This document shows, piece after piece, positions 33,765 through 42,429 of a stretch of DNA of 64,000 nt. A program made the position numbers and the translations under genes. The DNA lies in assembly GCF_000024205.1 (NCBI RefSeq), contig NC_013216.1:1488001-1552000 (forward strand), written 5' to 3'. The stretch's first letter is position 1. The number at the start of each line of letters is the position of its first letter. The notes beneath the pieces were generated by a model. The model worked only from the letters and a program-made list of their open reading frames with translations. It ran no database searches and was not told the DNA's origin. This DNA comes from Desulfofarcimen acetoxidans DSM 771. GTDB lineage: Bacteria; Bacillota; Desulfotomaculia; Desulfotomaculales; Desulfofarciminaceae.

Positions 33765-34861
33765 ATCATTTGCAAATTGTCTACCGGTTTGAAATGCGTC
33801 CGACCAAAGAGCAACAGAAAAAAATGTTTCACACACTAAAACTTTGCCGGAAACTCTATAACTGGTCTTTATCTGAGCGTCAGCGTGTGTATAAAGAAAC
33901 CGGCCAGGGGTTGACATATAATAAACAGCAGAATATGCTGCCGGGCTATACAAAAGAACATCTGGAATACAAGCAAGTTCATAGTCAGGTAATGCAGGAT
34001 ACTTTGCGCCGGGTAGACTTTGCCTATCAGCGGTTTTTTGCCAAAGAAGCTGGATACCCCCGGTTCAAAAACCGTGACCATTACACATCATTTACCTATC
34101 CCCAGGTGGATGCTGTAAAGAAAACTTTCTCTAAGCCAGGTAAAATCTATCTCTCTAAGATTGGTTTTGTAAAAATGACAACTCACCGGGAATTTGATGC
34201 CAGTCAAATATCCAGGGTTAACATAAAGTATCACGGTGGTAAGTGGTACGCTAATTTGACCGCCGAAGTGGAAGTACTCGAAAATCTTACCGACAGTACC
34301 AAATCCATTGGAATAGACGTGGGCCTTGAACATTTTGCGGTATTGTCTGATAGTACAGAAATAGAAACCCCAAAATACTATCGTAAATCAGAAAGGAAGT
34401 TAGCCAAACAACAGCGAAGACTTTCTCGCAAAAAGAAAGGTTCTAACAACCGAGGGAAAGCTAAAACTAAAGTGGCTAAACTTCATGCTAAGATAACTAA
34501 TCAACGGAAAGACTTTCTACACAAGACCAGTCTAGACGTGGTTCAGAGCCATGATATTGTCTTCATGGAAGACCTAAAGATCAAGAACATGGTCAAAAAT
34601 CACTACCTAGCTAAAAGCATTCATGATGCTTCATGGGGTACATTCAGAAACTTTGTGGAGTATAAATGTCACAGATATGGTAAAATATTTCTTCCTGTCC
34701 CTCCTCATGGCACTTCCCAGACATGTCTTTGTGGTGCCAATGTGCCAAAGGATTTGAGTGTCAGAGTGCACCGGTGTCCTGCTTGTGGAATGGTTATGCC
34801 TAGGGATTTGGTGTCAGCCATATTGATAGAACGTCGTGGCTTAGAAATGCTAGCGGCTTAG
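33761..34861 (+). CDS. tnpB: TnpB RNA-guided endonuclease
   Basis: The protein has 366 residues. N-terminal helical and WED-like parts (RFEMRPTKEQQKKMF) lead to a RuvC nuclease with D in GIDVGLEHF (near 186), E in VFMEDLKIKN (near 270) and D in PRDLVSA (near 348). A zinc ribbon CLCG ... CPACG lies between the last two. All three acidic residues are present, so it may be active although its TnpA is dead. The third motif is PRDL where DRD or similar is usual. Start GTG 33761 overlaps the end of the tnpA remnant. Confidence 0.92.
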   Translation: MNHLQIVYRFEMRPTKEQQKKMFHTLKLCRKLYNWSLSERQRVYKETGQGLTYNKQQNMLPGYTKEHLEYKQVHSQVMQDTLRRVDFAYQRFFAKEAGYPRFKNRDHYTSFTYPQVDAVKKTFSKPGKIYLSKIGFVKMTTHREFDASQISRVNIKYHGGKWYANLTAEVEVLENLTDSTKSIGIDVGLEHFAVLSDSTEIETPKYYRKSERKLAKQQRRLSRKKKGSNNRGKAKTKVAKLHAKITNQRKDFLHKTSLDVVQSHDIVFMEDLKIKNMVKNHYLAKSIHDASWGTFRNFVEYKCHRYGKIFLPVPPHGTSQTCLCGANVPKDLSVRVHRCPACGMVMPRDLVSAILIERRGLEMLAA

Positions 34862-35029
34862 ATATATAGTTATAGGGCGGGGACCGCCCGAAATCATGCC
34901 TGCTGGAGGCCGTGTAAGACCTATTGCTCTTTGTAACGGTAGGCCGTGGCTGATGAATCAGGAAACGCTCGTTGATGTTCCTTTGGAAGCCCCCGCTTCT
35001 TAGTGGAACGTAAGCGGGGGTAGTTCACT
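34862..35029 (+). ncRNA. predicted omega RNA / right-end region of the TnpB transposon
   Basis: The 3' end of tnpB and the following 168 bases up to the right end normally encode the guide RNA for TnpB. Several strong hairpins are visible (GGGCGGGGACCGCCC near 34875; CCCCCGCTTC ... AAGCGGGGG near 34990-35020). The guide would be read from sequence starting at about 35030, in the reductase gene. This is a family-based prediction. Confidence 0.6.
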
Positions 35030-35032
35030 GAT

Positions 35033-36142
35033 ATGCCGGATCAGAATATACTGGTTTTAGAGGATGCAGTAAGAAGTAATAGAAAAATTGTAGGAATGTA
35101 CTGTGCCTATTCCCCACAGGAATTAATTTTGGCTGCCGGGGCTCTGCCGGTCGGTCTTTGTGGAACCAGGCACGAGCCCATTGCGGAGGCGGAGAAGGTG
35201 TTGCCTCGAAACCTATGTCCTTTGATTAAGTCAAGTTTTGGCCTTGCAATAACCGATAGCTGCATTTATTTTCGCTTATCGGATTTCATTATTGCAGAAA
35301 CTACTTGTGATGGTAAGAAAAAAATGTATGAGTTGTTGCGCCAATATAAACCCATTCATGTTATGCACCTGCCCCAGGGAACTGACCGGGGCTGTGCACT
35401 ACGTTGGTGGGTAGATGAATTGTACTTATTAAAAGAAGCCCTGGAGTTTAACCTCGGGGTGGTAATAAGCCGGGAAAATTTACGGGCCGCCATAAAATTA
35501 TCAAACAGGGAGCGCTTGGCAATGAGGCACCTGCATGCTTTGAATAAGCATAACCCGGCCGCATTAACGGGGTTAGATATGCTTACCAGTATTCTTAGTA
35601 TAGATAAAGAAGATGGAATTGAACTATTTGAGCAACTAATTGAAAATATCAGGATGAATGCAGAGAAGGGAATGTCGCCATTTTCTCCAGGAACACCGCG
35701 CATACTCTTGACAGGTTGCCCGGTGGGACTCGGTTCGGAAAAGGTAGTAAAGTTGCTGGAGGAATGCGGTGGTAGTGTGGTTTGTTTTGAAAACTGCAGC
35801 GGTTACAAAACGTTGGATGATCTGGTAGATGAAAGTGAGGATAGAGACCCTATGGAAGCTATAGCCGAGAAATACCTAAAAATTACCTGTTCCTGCCTTT
35901 CACCCAATATGGGGCGTTATGATTTAATTAACAGACTGTCGAAGGAATATGAAGTAGACGGGGTGGTGGATCTTTCCTGGCATTCCTGCCATACCTATAA
36001 CGTGGAGGGTGAATCAATTCGTCGTTACGTCAGGGATGGTCTGGGATTGCCATACTTACAGTTGGAGACCGACTATTCTGTTAATGATTTGCAGCAATTG
36101 AAGATAAGAATTTCCGCCTTTATTGAGATGCTGAATAGGTAA
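35033..36142 (+). CDS. double-cubane-cluster reductase / 2-hydroxyacyl-CoA dehydratase-type protein, 5' end displaced
   Basis: The protein has 369 residues and resembles HgdB/HgdC and the double-cubane cluster protein (DCCP) group. It has VGMYCAYSPQELILAAGALPVGLCG, ETTCDGKKKMYELL, GTPRILLTGCPVG, ENCSGYKTLDDLVDE and LSWHSCHTYNVE, with the cysteines that hold Fe-S clusters. It is close to the gene at 36857-38015. Compared with that paralogue it lacks about 11 N-terminal residues (RPETMKIFDD), because the TnpB transposon ends right before the homologous GATATG. The ATG at 35033 has no proper ribosome binding site, so expression is doubtful. Confidence 0.85.
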   Translation: MPDQNILVLEDAVRSNRKIVGMYCAYSPQELILAAGALPVGLCGTRHEPIAEAEKVLPRNLCPLIKSSFGLAITDSCIYFRLSDFIIAETTCDGKKKMYELLRQYKPIHVMHLPQGTDRGCALRWWVDELYLLKEALEFNLGVVISRENLRAAIKLSNRERLAMRHLHALNKHNPAALTGLDMLTSILSIDKEDGIELFEQLIENIRMNAEKGMSPFSPGTPRILLTGCPVGLGSEKVVKLLEECGGSVVCFENCSGYKTLDDLVDESEDRDPMEAIAEKYLKITCSCLSPNMGRYDLINRLSKEYEVDGVVDLSWHSCHTYNVEGESIRRYVRDGLGLPYLQLETDYSVNDLQQLKIRISAFIEMLNR

Positions 36143-36173
36143 TGTGTAAAATTAGTATTATTATACAACAAAA

Positions 36174-36198
36174 AACCTCGCCCTATAAAGGGGAGGTT
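36174..36198 (-). terminator. terminator between convergent genes
   Basis: AACCTCGCC / GGGGAGGTT hairpin. On the minus strand it is followed by TTTTTTG, so it serves the NifU-domain gene. Confidence 0.65.
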
Positions 36199-36212
36199 GT
36201 CACTATGCTGTG

Positions 36213-36440
36213 CTATGCTTGTTCGACTCCCTTAACTTCAGGAATTTCTTGTTTGAGCACCCGCTCAATCCCTTGTTTAAGAGTGATTAAGGCCCCAGGG
36301 CAACCACTACAAGCACCTTTCAATTTAACTCTTACAATCCCGTCAGCAGTAATATCCACTAATTCAACATCTCCACCATCCCTTTGGAGATAAGGGCGTA
36401 CTTTTCCCAGAACTTCCTTAACTTTTTCGTGCAAAATCAA
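36213..36440 (-). CDS. NifU C-terminal-domain Fe-S scaffold protein
   Basis: This is a 75-residue single-domain protein. RPYLQRDGGDVELVDI and the cluster-binding KGACSGCPGALITLK (CxxC) are classic NifU-C/Nfu motifs. It assembles or carries [4Fe-4S] clusters. It lies between two reductase genes on the opposite strand; a link to loading their Fe-S clusters is plausible but only inferred from position. AGGAGTG precedes the ATG. Confidence 0.93.
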   Translation of the reverse strand: MILHEKVKEVLGKVRPYLQRDGGDVELVDITADGIVRVKLKGACSGCPGALITLKQGIERVLKQEIPEVKGVEQA

Positions 36441-36856
36441 AACACTCCTTTCTTTTTTTACAGCAATCTTCTTTAAAACATTCTAAATGAAAACAACTAA
36501 TTTTGAGTCATAGGGCGATTTAGCTTTATTTTAAAACATTTTAACATGATTATTTATTATAACACAAATAATTTTTTTTCATATTTAAATTAACCTCTTT
36601 GAGTTTCAACTTACATACATGACGCCAGTCAATAGACAGAAAATCGTGCTTGCGATAATTGGGTCGATTTGGAGTTGGCCCAAAAAGCAGCGGGCAGCCT
36701 GGTTATCATAAGTGGCAATGTCAATTCGGTAATAAAAATAGTTTTTTCTTTTTAGGTCTTCCTATAAATAAAATTCATATATAGTATGAAGGAAAGACAT
36801 ATGAAATATAGAAAGAATATTATGATAGCTTATTTTCAATGAGAGGTGGACTTCTA

Positions 36857-38015
36857 ATGCGACCCGAGACGATGAAAATATTTGATGATATGCGGGATCA
36901 AAATATTCTGTTCCTGGAACATGCCAGAAGGAATAATAAAAAAATTGTAGGCATGTATTGTGCATATTCTCCCCAGGAATTAGTTCTGGCTGCCGGAGCT
37001 CTGCCGGTTAGCCTGTGCGGGACCAGGAATGAACCCATTGCGGAGGCTGAAAAAGTATTGCCTAGGAATCTTTGTCCTTTAATCAAATCAAGCTTTGGCT
37101 TTGCGATAACTGATACCTGTCCGTATTTTCGCTTTTCGGATTTTGTCATCGCTGAAACTACTTGCGACGGAAAGAAAAAAATGTATGAACTGCTGTGTCA
37201 GTATAAACCCATGCATGTAATGCATTTGCCCCAGGGAACCGACCGTGCCGGTGCACTTCAATGGTGGATTGACGAATTATTCTTATTAAAAGAAGTACTG
37301 GAAAGAAACCTGGGGGTCAGTCATAATTAGCCGGAAAAATTTACGTACGGCCATAAAATTATCCAACAGAGAACGTCTGTTAATGAGGCACTTGCATGCT
37401 TTGAATAAGCTGAACCCGGCCCCGCTAACAGGATTAGATATGCTCACAGCCATTTGGATGAAAGGATTTAATGTAGAAAAAGAAGACGGTATTAAACTGC
37501 TTTATCAATTAGTTAAGGAAATCAAAGAAAACGCTGAGAAGGGAATATCACCCTTTGGAGTTGGAACCCCGCGTATACTCTTGACCGGTTGCCCGGTGGG
37601 ACTCGGTTCGGAAAAGGTAGTGAGGTTGGCAGAGGAATGTGGCGGTAGTGTTGTTTGCTTTGAAAACTGCAGTGGCTACAAAACATTGGATACCCTGGTG
37701 GACGAGAATGAGGAGAGGGACCCCCTGGAAGCAATTGCCGGGAGGTATTTAAAAGTCCCCTGCTCCTGCCTGTCCCCCAATGAGGGGCGTTTTGACTTGA
37801 TTGACAGGTTGGCCAAGGAATACGAAATAGACGGGGTGGTAGATCTTACCTGGCAGGCCTGTCATACCTATAGCGTGGAGGGTGAATTAATTCGGCGTCA
37901 TGTCAGGGACAGTCTGGGATTGCCATACCTACAATTGGAAACCGACTACTCTGTTTCTGATTTGCAGCAGTTGAGGACAAGAATTTCTGCTTTTATTGAA
38001 ATGCTGGGCAGGTGA
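36857..38015 (+). pseudogene. double-cubane-cluster reductase paralogue with a frameshift
   Basis: From ATG 36857 (behind AGAGGTGG) the protein starts MRPETMKIFDDMRDQNILF and follows the gene at 35033 closely. At about 37312-37330 the frame breaks: NLGVSHN then stop, where the paralogue has NLGVVISRENLRAAIK. Four extra bases relative to the paralogue explain it. The second half (37341-38015) continues AIKLSNRERLLMRHLHALNK through GTPRILLTGCPVG to the end without damage. If real, the lesion kills the gene; a sequencing error is possible because everything else is preserved and the activase follows 6 bases later. Confidence 0.85.
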
Positions 38016-38021
38016 GAGGTT

Positions 38022-38792
38022 ATGGTTACGGTGGGTATAGATGTGGGTTCGATGACCGCCAAAGCTGTGTTATTAACAGGTGAAATCCGGCAGAGTTTAA
38101 TTCGCCCTACCGGGTGCAGTCCTCGACAGGCCGGACGGGATATTTTTGAGGAACTTTTGAATATATCAGGTTTTTCACAAAGTGATATAAATTATGTTGT
38201 AGGTACCGGTTACGGCAGGGTGTCCCTGGACTTTATTGATAGGGCCATAACGGAAATAACCTGTCATGCTAAAGGCGCCAACTACTTGGTGTCAGGCGCA
38301 GATATGGTTATTGATATCGGCGGCCAGGACAGCAAGGTCATTATTACAGATGGGCGCGGCAATGTCAATGATTTTGCCATGAATGACAAATGTGCTGCCG
38401 GTACCGGAAGGTTCCTGCAGGTGATGGCCACGGCGCTGGAGTCTGATATTAGCGAATTGGCTGAATTGTCTAAGGGGGCTGATCCGGTGGAAATCAGCAA
38501 TATGTGTACGGTTTTTGCTGAGTCCGAGGTTGTTAGCCTGCTGGCTCAGGGGGTGGCTAAGGAGAGAATCATTGCCGGCATACACCTTTCTGTTGCCCGC
38601 CGGGTAGCAGCAATGACCGGTAGAGTGGGAAAAGGTAATCTGGTGGTTTTTACAGGAGGAGTAGCCCGGAATGAAGGGGTGAAGGGCTTTCTGTCCCGTG
38701 AACTGAGCAGGGAGATAATTGTCCTGCCGGAATCTCAACTGGCAGGGGCTCTGGGTGCCGCTCTTCTGGCACAGGAGCGACTAAGAGGTTAA
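38022..38792 (+). CDS. acyl-CoA dehydratase activase / double-cubane reductase activating ATPase
   Basis: The protein has 256 residues of the ASKHA (acetate kinase/Hsp70 actin-like) fold: VGIDVGSMTAKAVLL, VIDIGGQDSKVI, MNDKCAAGTGRFLQVMA and VVFTGGVARN. The cysteines in DKCAAGTG and NMCTVFAESEV bridge the [4Fe-4S] cluster between the two subunits of the homodimer. It uses ATP hydrolysis to push low-potential electrons into the partner reductase. It follows the frameshifted reductase by 6 bases in one operon and presumably serves both paralogues. Confidence 0.93.
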   Translation: MVTVGIDVGSMTAKAVLLTGEIRQSLIRPTGCSPRQAGRDIFEELLNISGFSQSDINYVVGTGYGRVSLDFIDRAITEITCHAKGANYLVSGADMVIDIGGQDSKVIITDGRGNVNDFAMNDKCAAGTGRFLQVMATALESDISELAELSKGADPVEISNMCTVFAESEVVSLLAQGVAKERIIAGIHLSVARRVAAMTGRVGKGNLVVFTGGVARNEGVKGFLSRELSREIIVLPESQLAGALGAALLAQERLRG

Positions 38793-38912
38793 TTTAATTA
38801 AGATGTTATCAAAAGTTGTCTATTAATAGAGTGATTTTTCATTGATTTTCTTAGCTACAATTTTTGAAGTTGTTTGAAGGTTATATAAGGGTTTTAGGTC
38901 CAGGTTCATACG

Positions 38913-38980
38913 TTCAAGTTGTTTTGCTCCGACCAGTTGAAACCCGTGAATCCTTAAAATACAAGGGCTCACGGGTTTCT
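38913..38980. other. attachment-like module copy 4 (degenerate)
   Basis: A core at 38913-38935 begins TTCAAGTTG and ends TTGCTCCGACCA, like copies 1 and 3. It is followed by the hairpin AACCCGTGAATCCTT / AAGGGCTCACGGGTTT. TGCAGACAAAAATGCAGAC follows at 39051-39069, as after the other copies. Confidence 0.6.
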
Positions 38981-39186
38981 TAATTTTTTGAGATAGTTTA
39001 TATAGCTCCCTACGTATCCCTTGATTTTCTCGGGTTCCATGTAGAAAGGGTGCAGACAAAAATGCAGACTAGAACTGTATGGCGCTTGAAAGTCAACATG
39101 AGGAATATTCGGAATGGTAGTCTGGGTGTCGGAGGGCATAAAAACCATCTTTAACCCGACAGGAGACTTATGCTGTCTACCGGTTT

Positions 39187-39375
39187 ATGCGCCGGGAAAT
39201 AGCATCAATAATTAGTGTATTGCTTATCGCAATTACAGCAGTCGGTGGAATCTTTTTCTTTGCTGCCAATGCTGAACCGCATCTTTGCTATGCCTTGTAC
39301 TTCAATGATTTCGGGGTTGCGAAAGTTCAGGGTAATAAGAATGATGGACTTAATGCTAATGCTTTGATAAGATAA
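39187..39375 (+). CDS. small membrane-anchored hypothetical protein (possibly a fragment)
   Basis: This 62-residue ORF has one hydrophobic N-terminal helix (ASIISVLLIAITAVGGIFFF) followed by about 35 polar residues. I do not recognise it. No clear ribosome binding site is present. It could be a signal-peptide-bearing remnant left by the integrative elements. Confidence 0.35.
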   Translation: MRREIASIISVLLIAITAVGGIFFFAANAEPHLCYALYFNDFGVAKVQGNKNDGLNANALIR

Positions 39376-39444
39376 CCTTATTATCTTGATGCTTTTTTAT
39401 ATGTCCGGGATTTTAGATTAAGACAGATTGGGAGGTAATTGATA

Positions 39445-40047
39445 ATGGGAAATATCGATATCTTTGAAATGATGGCTAATAGATACGACACTACTGATAG
39501 AATCCAAATTGCGAAGGTAACATCAGATGCCATTCGTGAATATTTAGCTGATACTAATGATAAAAATGCTATGGATTTTGGATGTGGAACTGGTCTCGTT
39601 GGAATGAACTTGTTAAATGATTTCAATTTTATGTTTTTTCTAGATACATCACAAAATATGATTAATCAAGTAAAACAAAAAATTGCTGAATTTAATATTC
39701 AGAATGCAGATACATTATGCTTTGATTTCGAAAAGGAAGGCCGAATGGATTTGCAGGCTGACTATATTTTTATGGCTCAAGTTCTCCTCCATATTAATGA
39801 TGTTGAGTTAGTTTTATCAAGATTATATGATGTTCTAAATGTAGGAGGGCATTTACTAATCGTAGATTTTAATAAAAATGACGAAATAGTCTCAGATATG
39901 GTTCATAATGGATTTGATCAAGAAAAGCTTATTGAACTTATGATTAAAATAGGGTATAGAGAAATTCAATCCAAAACTTTTTATACCGGAAGTAAAATAT
40001 TTATGAACCATGACGCATCTTTGTTTATACTTGATTCTCAAAAATAA
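39445..40047 (+). CDS. class I SAM-dependent methyltransferase
   Basis: The protein has 200 residues with the Rossmann methyltransferase motifs: MDFGCGTGLVGM (motif I), FLDTSQNMI (acidic end of strand 2), FMAQVLLHIND and LNVGGHLLIVDF. The ATG at 39445 follows GGGAGG. The substrate is unknown. It is AT-rich like the following AbiH-like gene and may be co-transferred with it. Confidence 0.9.
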   Translation: MGNIDIFEMMANRYDTTDRIQIAKVTSDAIREYLADTNDKNAMDFGCGTGLVGMNLLNDFNFMFFLDTSQNMINQVKQKIAEFNIQNADTLCFDFEKEGRMDLQADYIFMAQVLLHINDVELVLSRLYDVLNVGGHLLIVDFNKNDEIVSDMVHNGFDQEKLIELMIKIGYREIQSKTFYTGSKIFMNHDASLFILDSQK

Positions 40048-40280
40048 ACTTCAAGATGGAATTATAATCTTGTTGCTAGTCTTGAAATAATTTCAATAAA
40101 TGAAAAGTAAATCATAATAGATAGAGTTAGAATTGTAGTACAAGTATAATTTAATGAAAAATGACATATATCCGCTAAGATCCCACCATGCTCAAGCGGC
40201 ATCTTTTTTGTATCCTCGATGCACGTTGAGACAGTGGTTCTGATGACGAATAGTGGCTTTAAGGAGAAATGAGGCATGAT

Positions 40281-40300
40281 AACCACTATATATAGTGGTT
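40281..40300. promoter_or_regulatory. 20-bp perfect palindrome upstream of the AbiH-like gene
   Basis: AACCACTATATATAGTGGTT is a perfect dyad 105 bases upstream of the TTG start. It lies in a 350-base gene-free stretch. It is a candidate operator for the defence genes; no regulator gene is adjacent. Confidence 0.45.
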
Positions 40301-40404
40301 TTAGAGCGAAAAACGGGCCCAAAATGAGCCGAAAAACCACAATTTTTGACCCCGTTTTTTGAGGCGTTTCATAGATGACATTTTATTTGAGGGGGTGTAA
40401 TCGA

Positions 40405-41520
40405 TTGAAAACATTGCTTTTTGGTAATGGCATTAATATACAGTTTGGTGGGACTGATAACTTAAGTAAATCAATAATTTTGAGAGCAATTAAAAACACC
40501 AAAGAAGCTGATTTTCCAGCTCATATAATTGTTGACGCTCCTTCTCTGATCGTATCATTATTGGGACATCTATTTTTGCAGGTAAGAGAAATATTGAATG
40601 GTGGGTATGATTCATATGCTTACACCACTGATTTAAAAGTCTGCCTTGATGACTTTAAATGGAGATACTCAGCTAAAAAAAGTTTAAATGTCGCCACAAT
40701 AGGATTCGAAGATTATTATTTATTGTACGACCTTATGTGTTATAAATATAAAATCAAAAACCCTGATAAATATCATATTCGAGAGGCACTGAAATGCTTT
40801 TTCCTTTACTCAATATTTAATAAAGACAGAGTTAATCAAATATATAAAAATTATCCAGCAAAATTAAATGACTTCTTTAATGTCTTCGATGAACTATATA
40901 CAACTAATTATGATAATAATGTTGAAGTGTTTTCCGGAAAAAAGGTTAACTATTTGCACGGAGCATTTCACATAAAGGCAGATGTTTATAATCCGGATTC
41001 TATGCGTAATAAAATGTCAGATAGTCCCATTAAAGATTGTATAGTCGATGATAGGTATTATTACTTATACTCTAATGCGTTAACTACATATAGCGGATAT
41101 TCAAAAATGTTTTCGATTAAACAGCACGGCGATGCAAACTCCGCGATGGAAAAAATGGCAAAGGCATATCAAGAAAATGAAATGATAAAAGATGCTGTTA
41201 ATGCATGGGAAAAAGATGCAAACGAAATTGTACAGAAAATGGCTGAGGGGATTAAGTTAAAGCTTAGTGATAGTAGCTTGGAATTTAAAGAAACATATCC
41301 GATTAAAGAATTTGCTGCAATATCTGATGAGCTATGTATTATAGGCCTATCGCCTAATAATGATACTCACATTTTTAATATGATAAATGATAACGGACTC
41401 TTAAAATCGATTATTTATTATTTTTATGATTCTGATGAAATTGCTGTAGTATCCCAGTTGCTAAATAACCACAGGCCTGAATTTATTAATGTGACTGAGC
41501 TATGGAGTCAATATAGATAG
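40405..41520 (+). CDS. AbiH/SIR2-like fold defence protein
   Basis: The protein has 371 residues. The N-terminus, KTLLFGNGINIQFGG, resembles the nucleotide-binding GNG(F/I)D loop of AbiH and SIR2-like proteins. The later segments ELYTTNYDNNVE and VNYLHGAFH match the conserved (T/F)NY and HG positions, and LCIIGLSPNNDTHIF the last strand of that fold. AbiH proteins cause phage abortive infection, probably through nucleotide depletion. The TTG start follows GAGGGGGTG. A small gene follows after 12 bases. The family call rests on these short motifs, so it is moderately sure. Confidence 0.72.
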   Translation: MKTLLFGNGINIQFGGTDNLSKSIILRAIKNTKEADFPAHIIVDAPSLIVSLLGHLFLQVREILNGGYDSYAYTTDLKVCLDDFKWRYSAKKSLNVATIGFEDYYLLYDLMCYKYKIKNPDKYHIREALKCFFLYSIFNKDRVNQIYKNYPAKLNDFFNVFDELYTTNYDNNVEVFSGKKVNYLHGAFHIKADVYNPDSMRNKMSDSPIKDCIVDDRYYYLYSNALTTYSGYSKMFSIKQHGDANSAMEKMAKAYQENEMIKDAVNAWEKDANEIVQKMAEGIKLKLSDSSLEFKETYPIKEFAAISDELCIIGLSPNNDTHIFNMINDNGLLKSIIYYFYDSDEIAVVSQLLNNHRPEFINVTELWSQYR

Positions 41521-41532
41521 GTGTTGATCGAC

Positions 41533-41799
41533 ATGGATAAAAAAGTAGAGATTGTAAACGCATTAGGTATCATAATAGGCAGTATTATGGATGCATCAGA
41601 AGCAATAAATGAATATTCAGCGCTTACCCCTCCTAAGAGAAAATATCTTTACGGAGAAGTCCGTAAAGTTCTTAAGAGAAACAATAAACCATTTGATGAG
41701 GCTCAACCTATGATGGTGGTGGATATAAGTGTTTGTGCAGCCGAAAATGATGTTGATCCATTGACTATTATGTTAGCAAATCTGAATAAAGGTAAATAA
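41533..41799 (+). CDS. small partner of the AbiH-like protein
   Basis: This 88-residue protein starts MDKKVEIVNALGIIIG. I do not recognise it. It is mostly helical, with no membrane segment. It lies 12 bases after the AbiH-like gene with AGGTG in between, and a strong terminator follows, so the two form a closed two-gene unit. It could be a sensor, a regulator or an antitoxin. Confidence 0.6.
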   Translation: MDKKVEIVNALGIIIGSIMDASEAINEYSALTPPKRKYLYGEVRKVLKRNNKPFDEAQPMMVVDISVCAAENDVDPLTIMLANLNKGK

Positions 41800-41831
41800 G
41801 CCGAACCCAATTAACTTAGACTAAAAAATTA

Positions 41832-41868
41832 CGGGGGTATTTTCTAACGAAGATACCCCCGCTTTTTT
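41832..41868 (+). terminator. terminator at the junction to the ICE segment
   Basis: CGGGGGTAT / ATACCCCCG hairpin followed by CTTTTTTAT. Base composition changes from AT-rich to GC-rich directly downstream. Confidence 0.8.
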
Positions 41869-41916
41869 ATGCCCTTTTTTAGGGACTCAAACAAAAAAAG
41901 ATTGGAGGAAAGCAAA

Positions 41917-42429
41917 ATGGCAAACGAAACAATGCGTATCTTTTTCCCTTTGAAGATTTTCACTTATCCTCAGTATGACTGCTCCGAGGATGAGCGAGAG
42001 GACATCTCACCAAGAGAAGCCGTGGCGTATGAGGATCAAATCCTCGCCGCCATCGCCAAGGAGAACCGGCACTTTGAAAATGACCGTGGCCTTGTCGAGT
42101 ATATTCACGACGAAGATCTCAAGGAAAAGGTGCATAGCCTCTACCCGTCAGTTGAGATTGTCGACGGCGAACTGTGGGGAGTCATGACCGCAGGGCTTAA
42201 GGAGCCTCTCTCCGGAGAAGAAACCTCTGCGCTCATGGATTATGTATGCGGTCAGAACTCTGACGGGTATGGCGAAGGGCTGGAGCAGCGTCCAATCAAA
42301 ACTCCTGACGGCGAAATTTATGTCAGCTTTTGGGACAGCGGAAATTATACCATGAAACTGGAGAAAGACATGAAAAACAACGCTCTCGATTCCGGATACA
42401 GCGGTCCCGCGATGGGAGGAATGTCATGA
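41917..42429 (+). CDS. ICE-encoded hypothetical protein
   Basis: This 170-residue acidic protein starts MANETMRIFFPLKIFTYPQ behind TTGGAGG. It has no membrane segment. I recognise it only as a type of small protein carried by clostridial ICEs. Its tail GPAMGGMS belongs to a C-terminal pattern shared with several neighbours. ATGA overlap couples it to the next gene. Confidence 0.65.
   Translation: MANETMRIFFPLKIFTYPQYDCSEDEREDISPREAVAYEDQILAAIAKENRHFENDRGLVEYIHDEDLKEKVHSLYPSVEIVDGELWGVMTAGLKEPLSGEETSALMDYVCGQNSDGYGEGLEQRPIKTPDGEIYVSFWDSGNYTMKLEKDMKNNALDSGYSGPAMGGMS

Larger units (their letters stand above)
33311..35029 (+). mobile_element. IS200/IS605-family transposon (broken TnpA, intact TnpB)
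   Basis: The left end carries a subterminal hairpin (CCCACCTCTAAGGTGGTGGG, 33325-33348). The right end carries another (CCCCCGCTT ... AAGCGGGGG) and finishes ...GTAGTTCAC at about 35028. The base before the left end follows TTTAAC, the candidate target. The right end sits inside the 5' part of a reductase gene. Confidence 0.8.

Noticed and set aside
36605-36690. Short ORF starting MTPVNRQKIVLAIIGSIW
   Set aside because: Only 27 codons, no ribosome binding site and no supporting context; it may be a relic.
40062-40340. Minus-strand 92-codon ORF upstream of the AbiH-like gene
   Set aside because: It reads through a palindrome and low-complexity AT-rich DNA, has no ribosome binding site and its translation shows no protein-like pattern.
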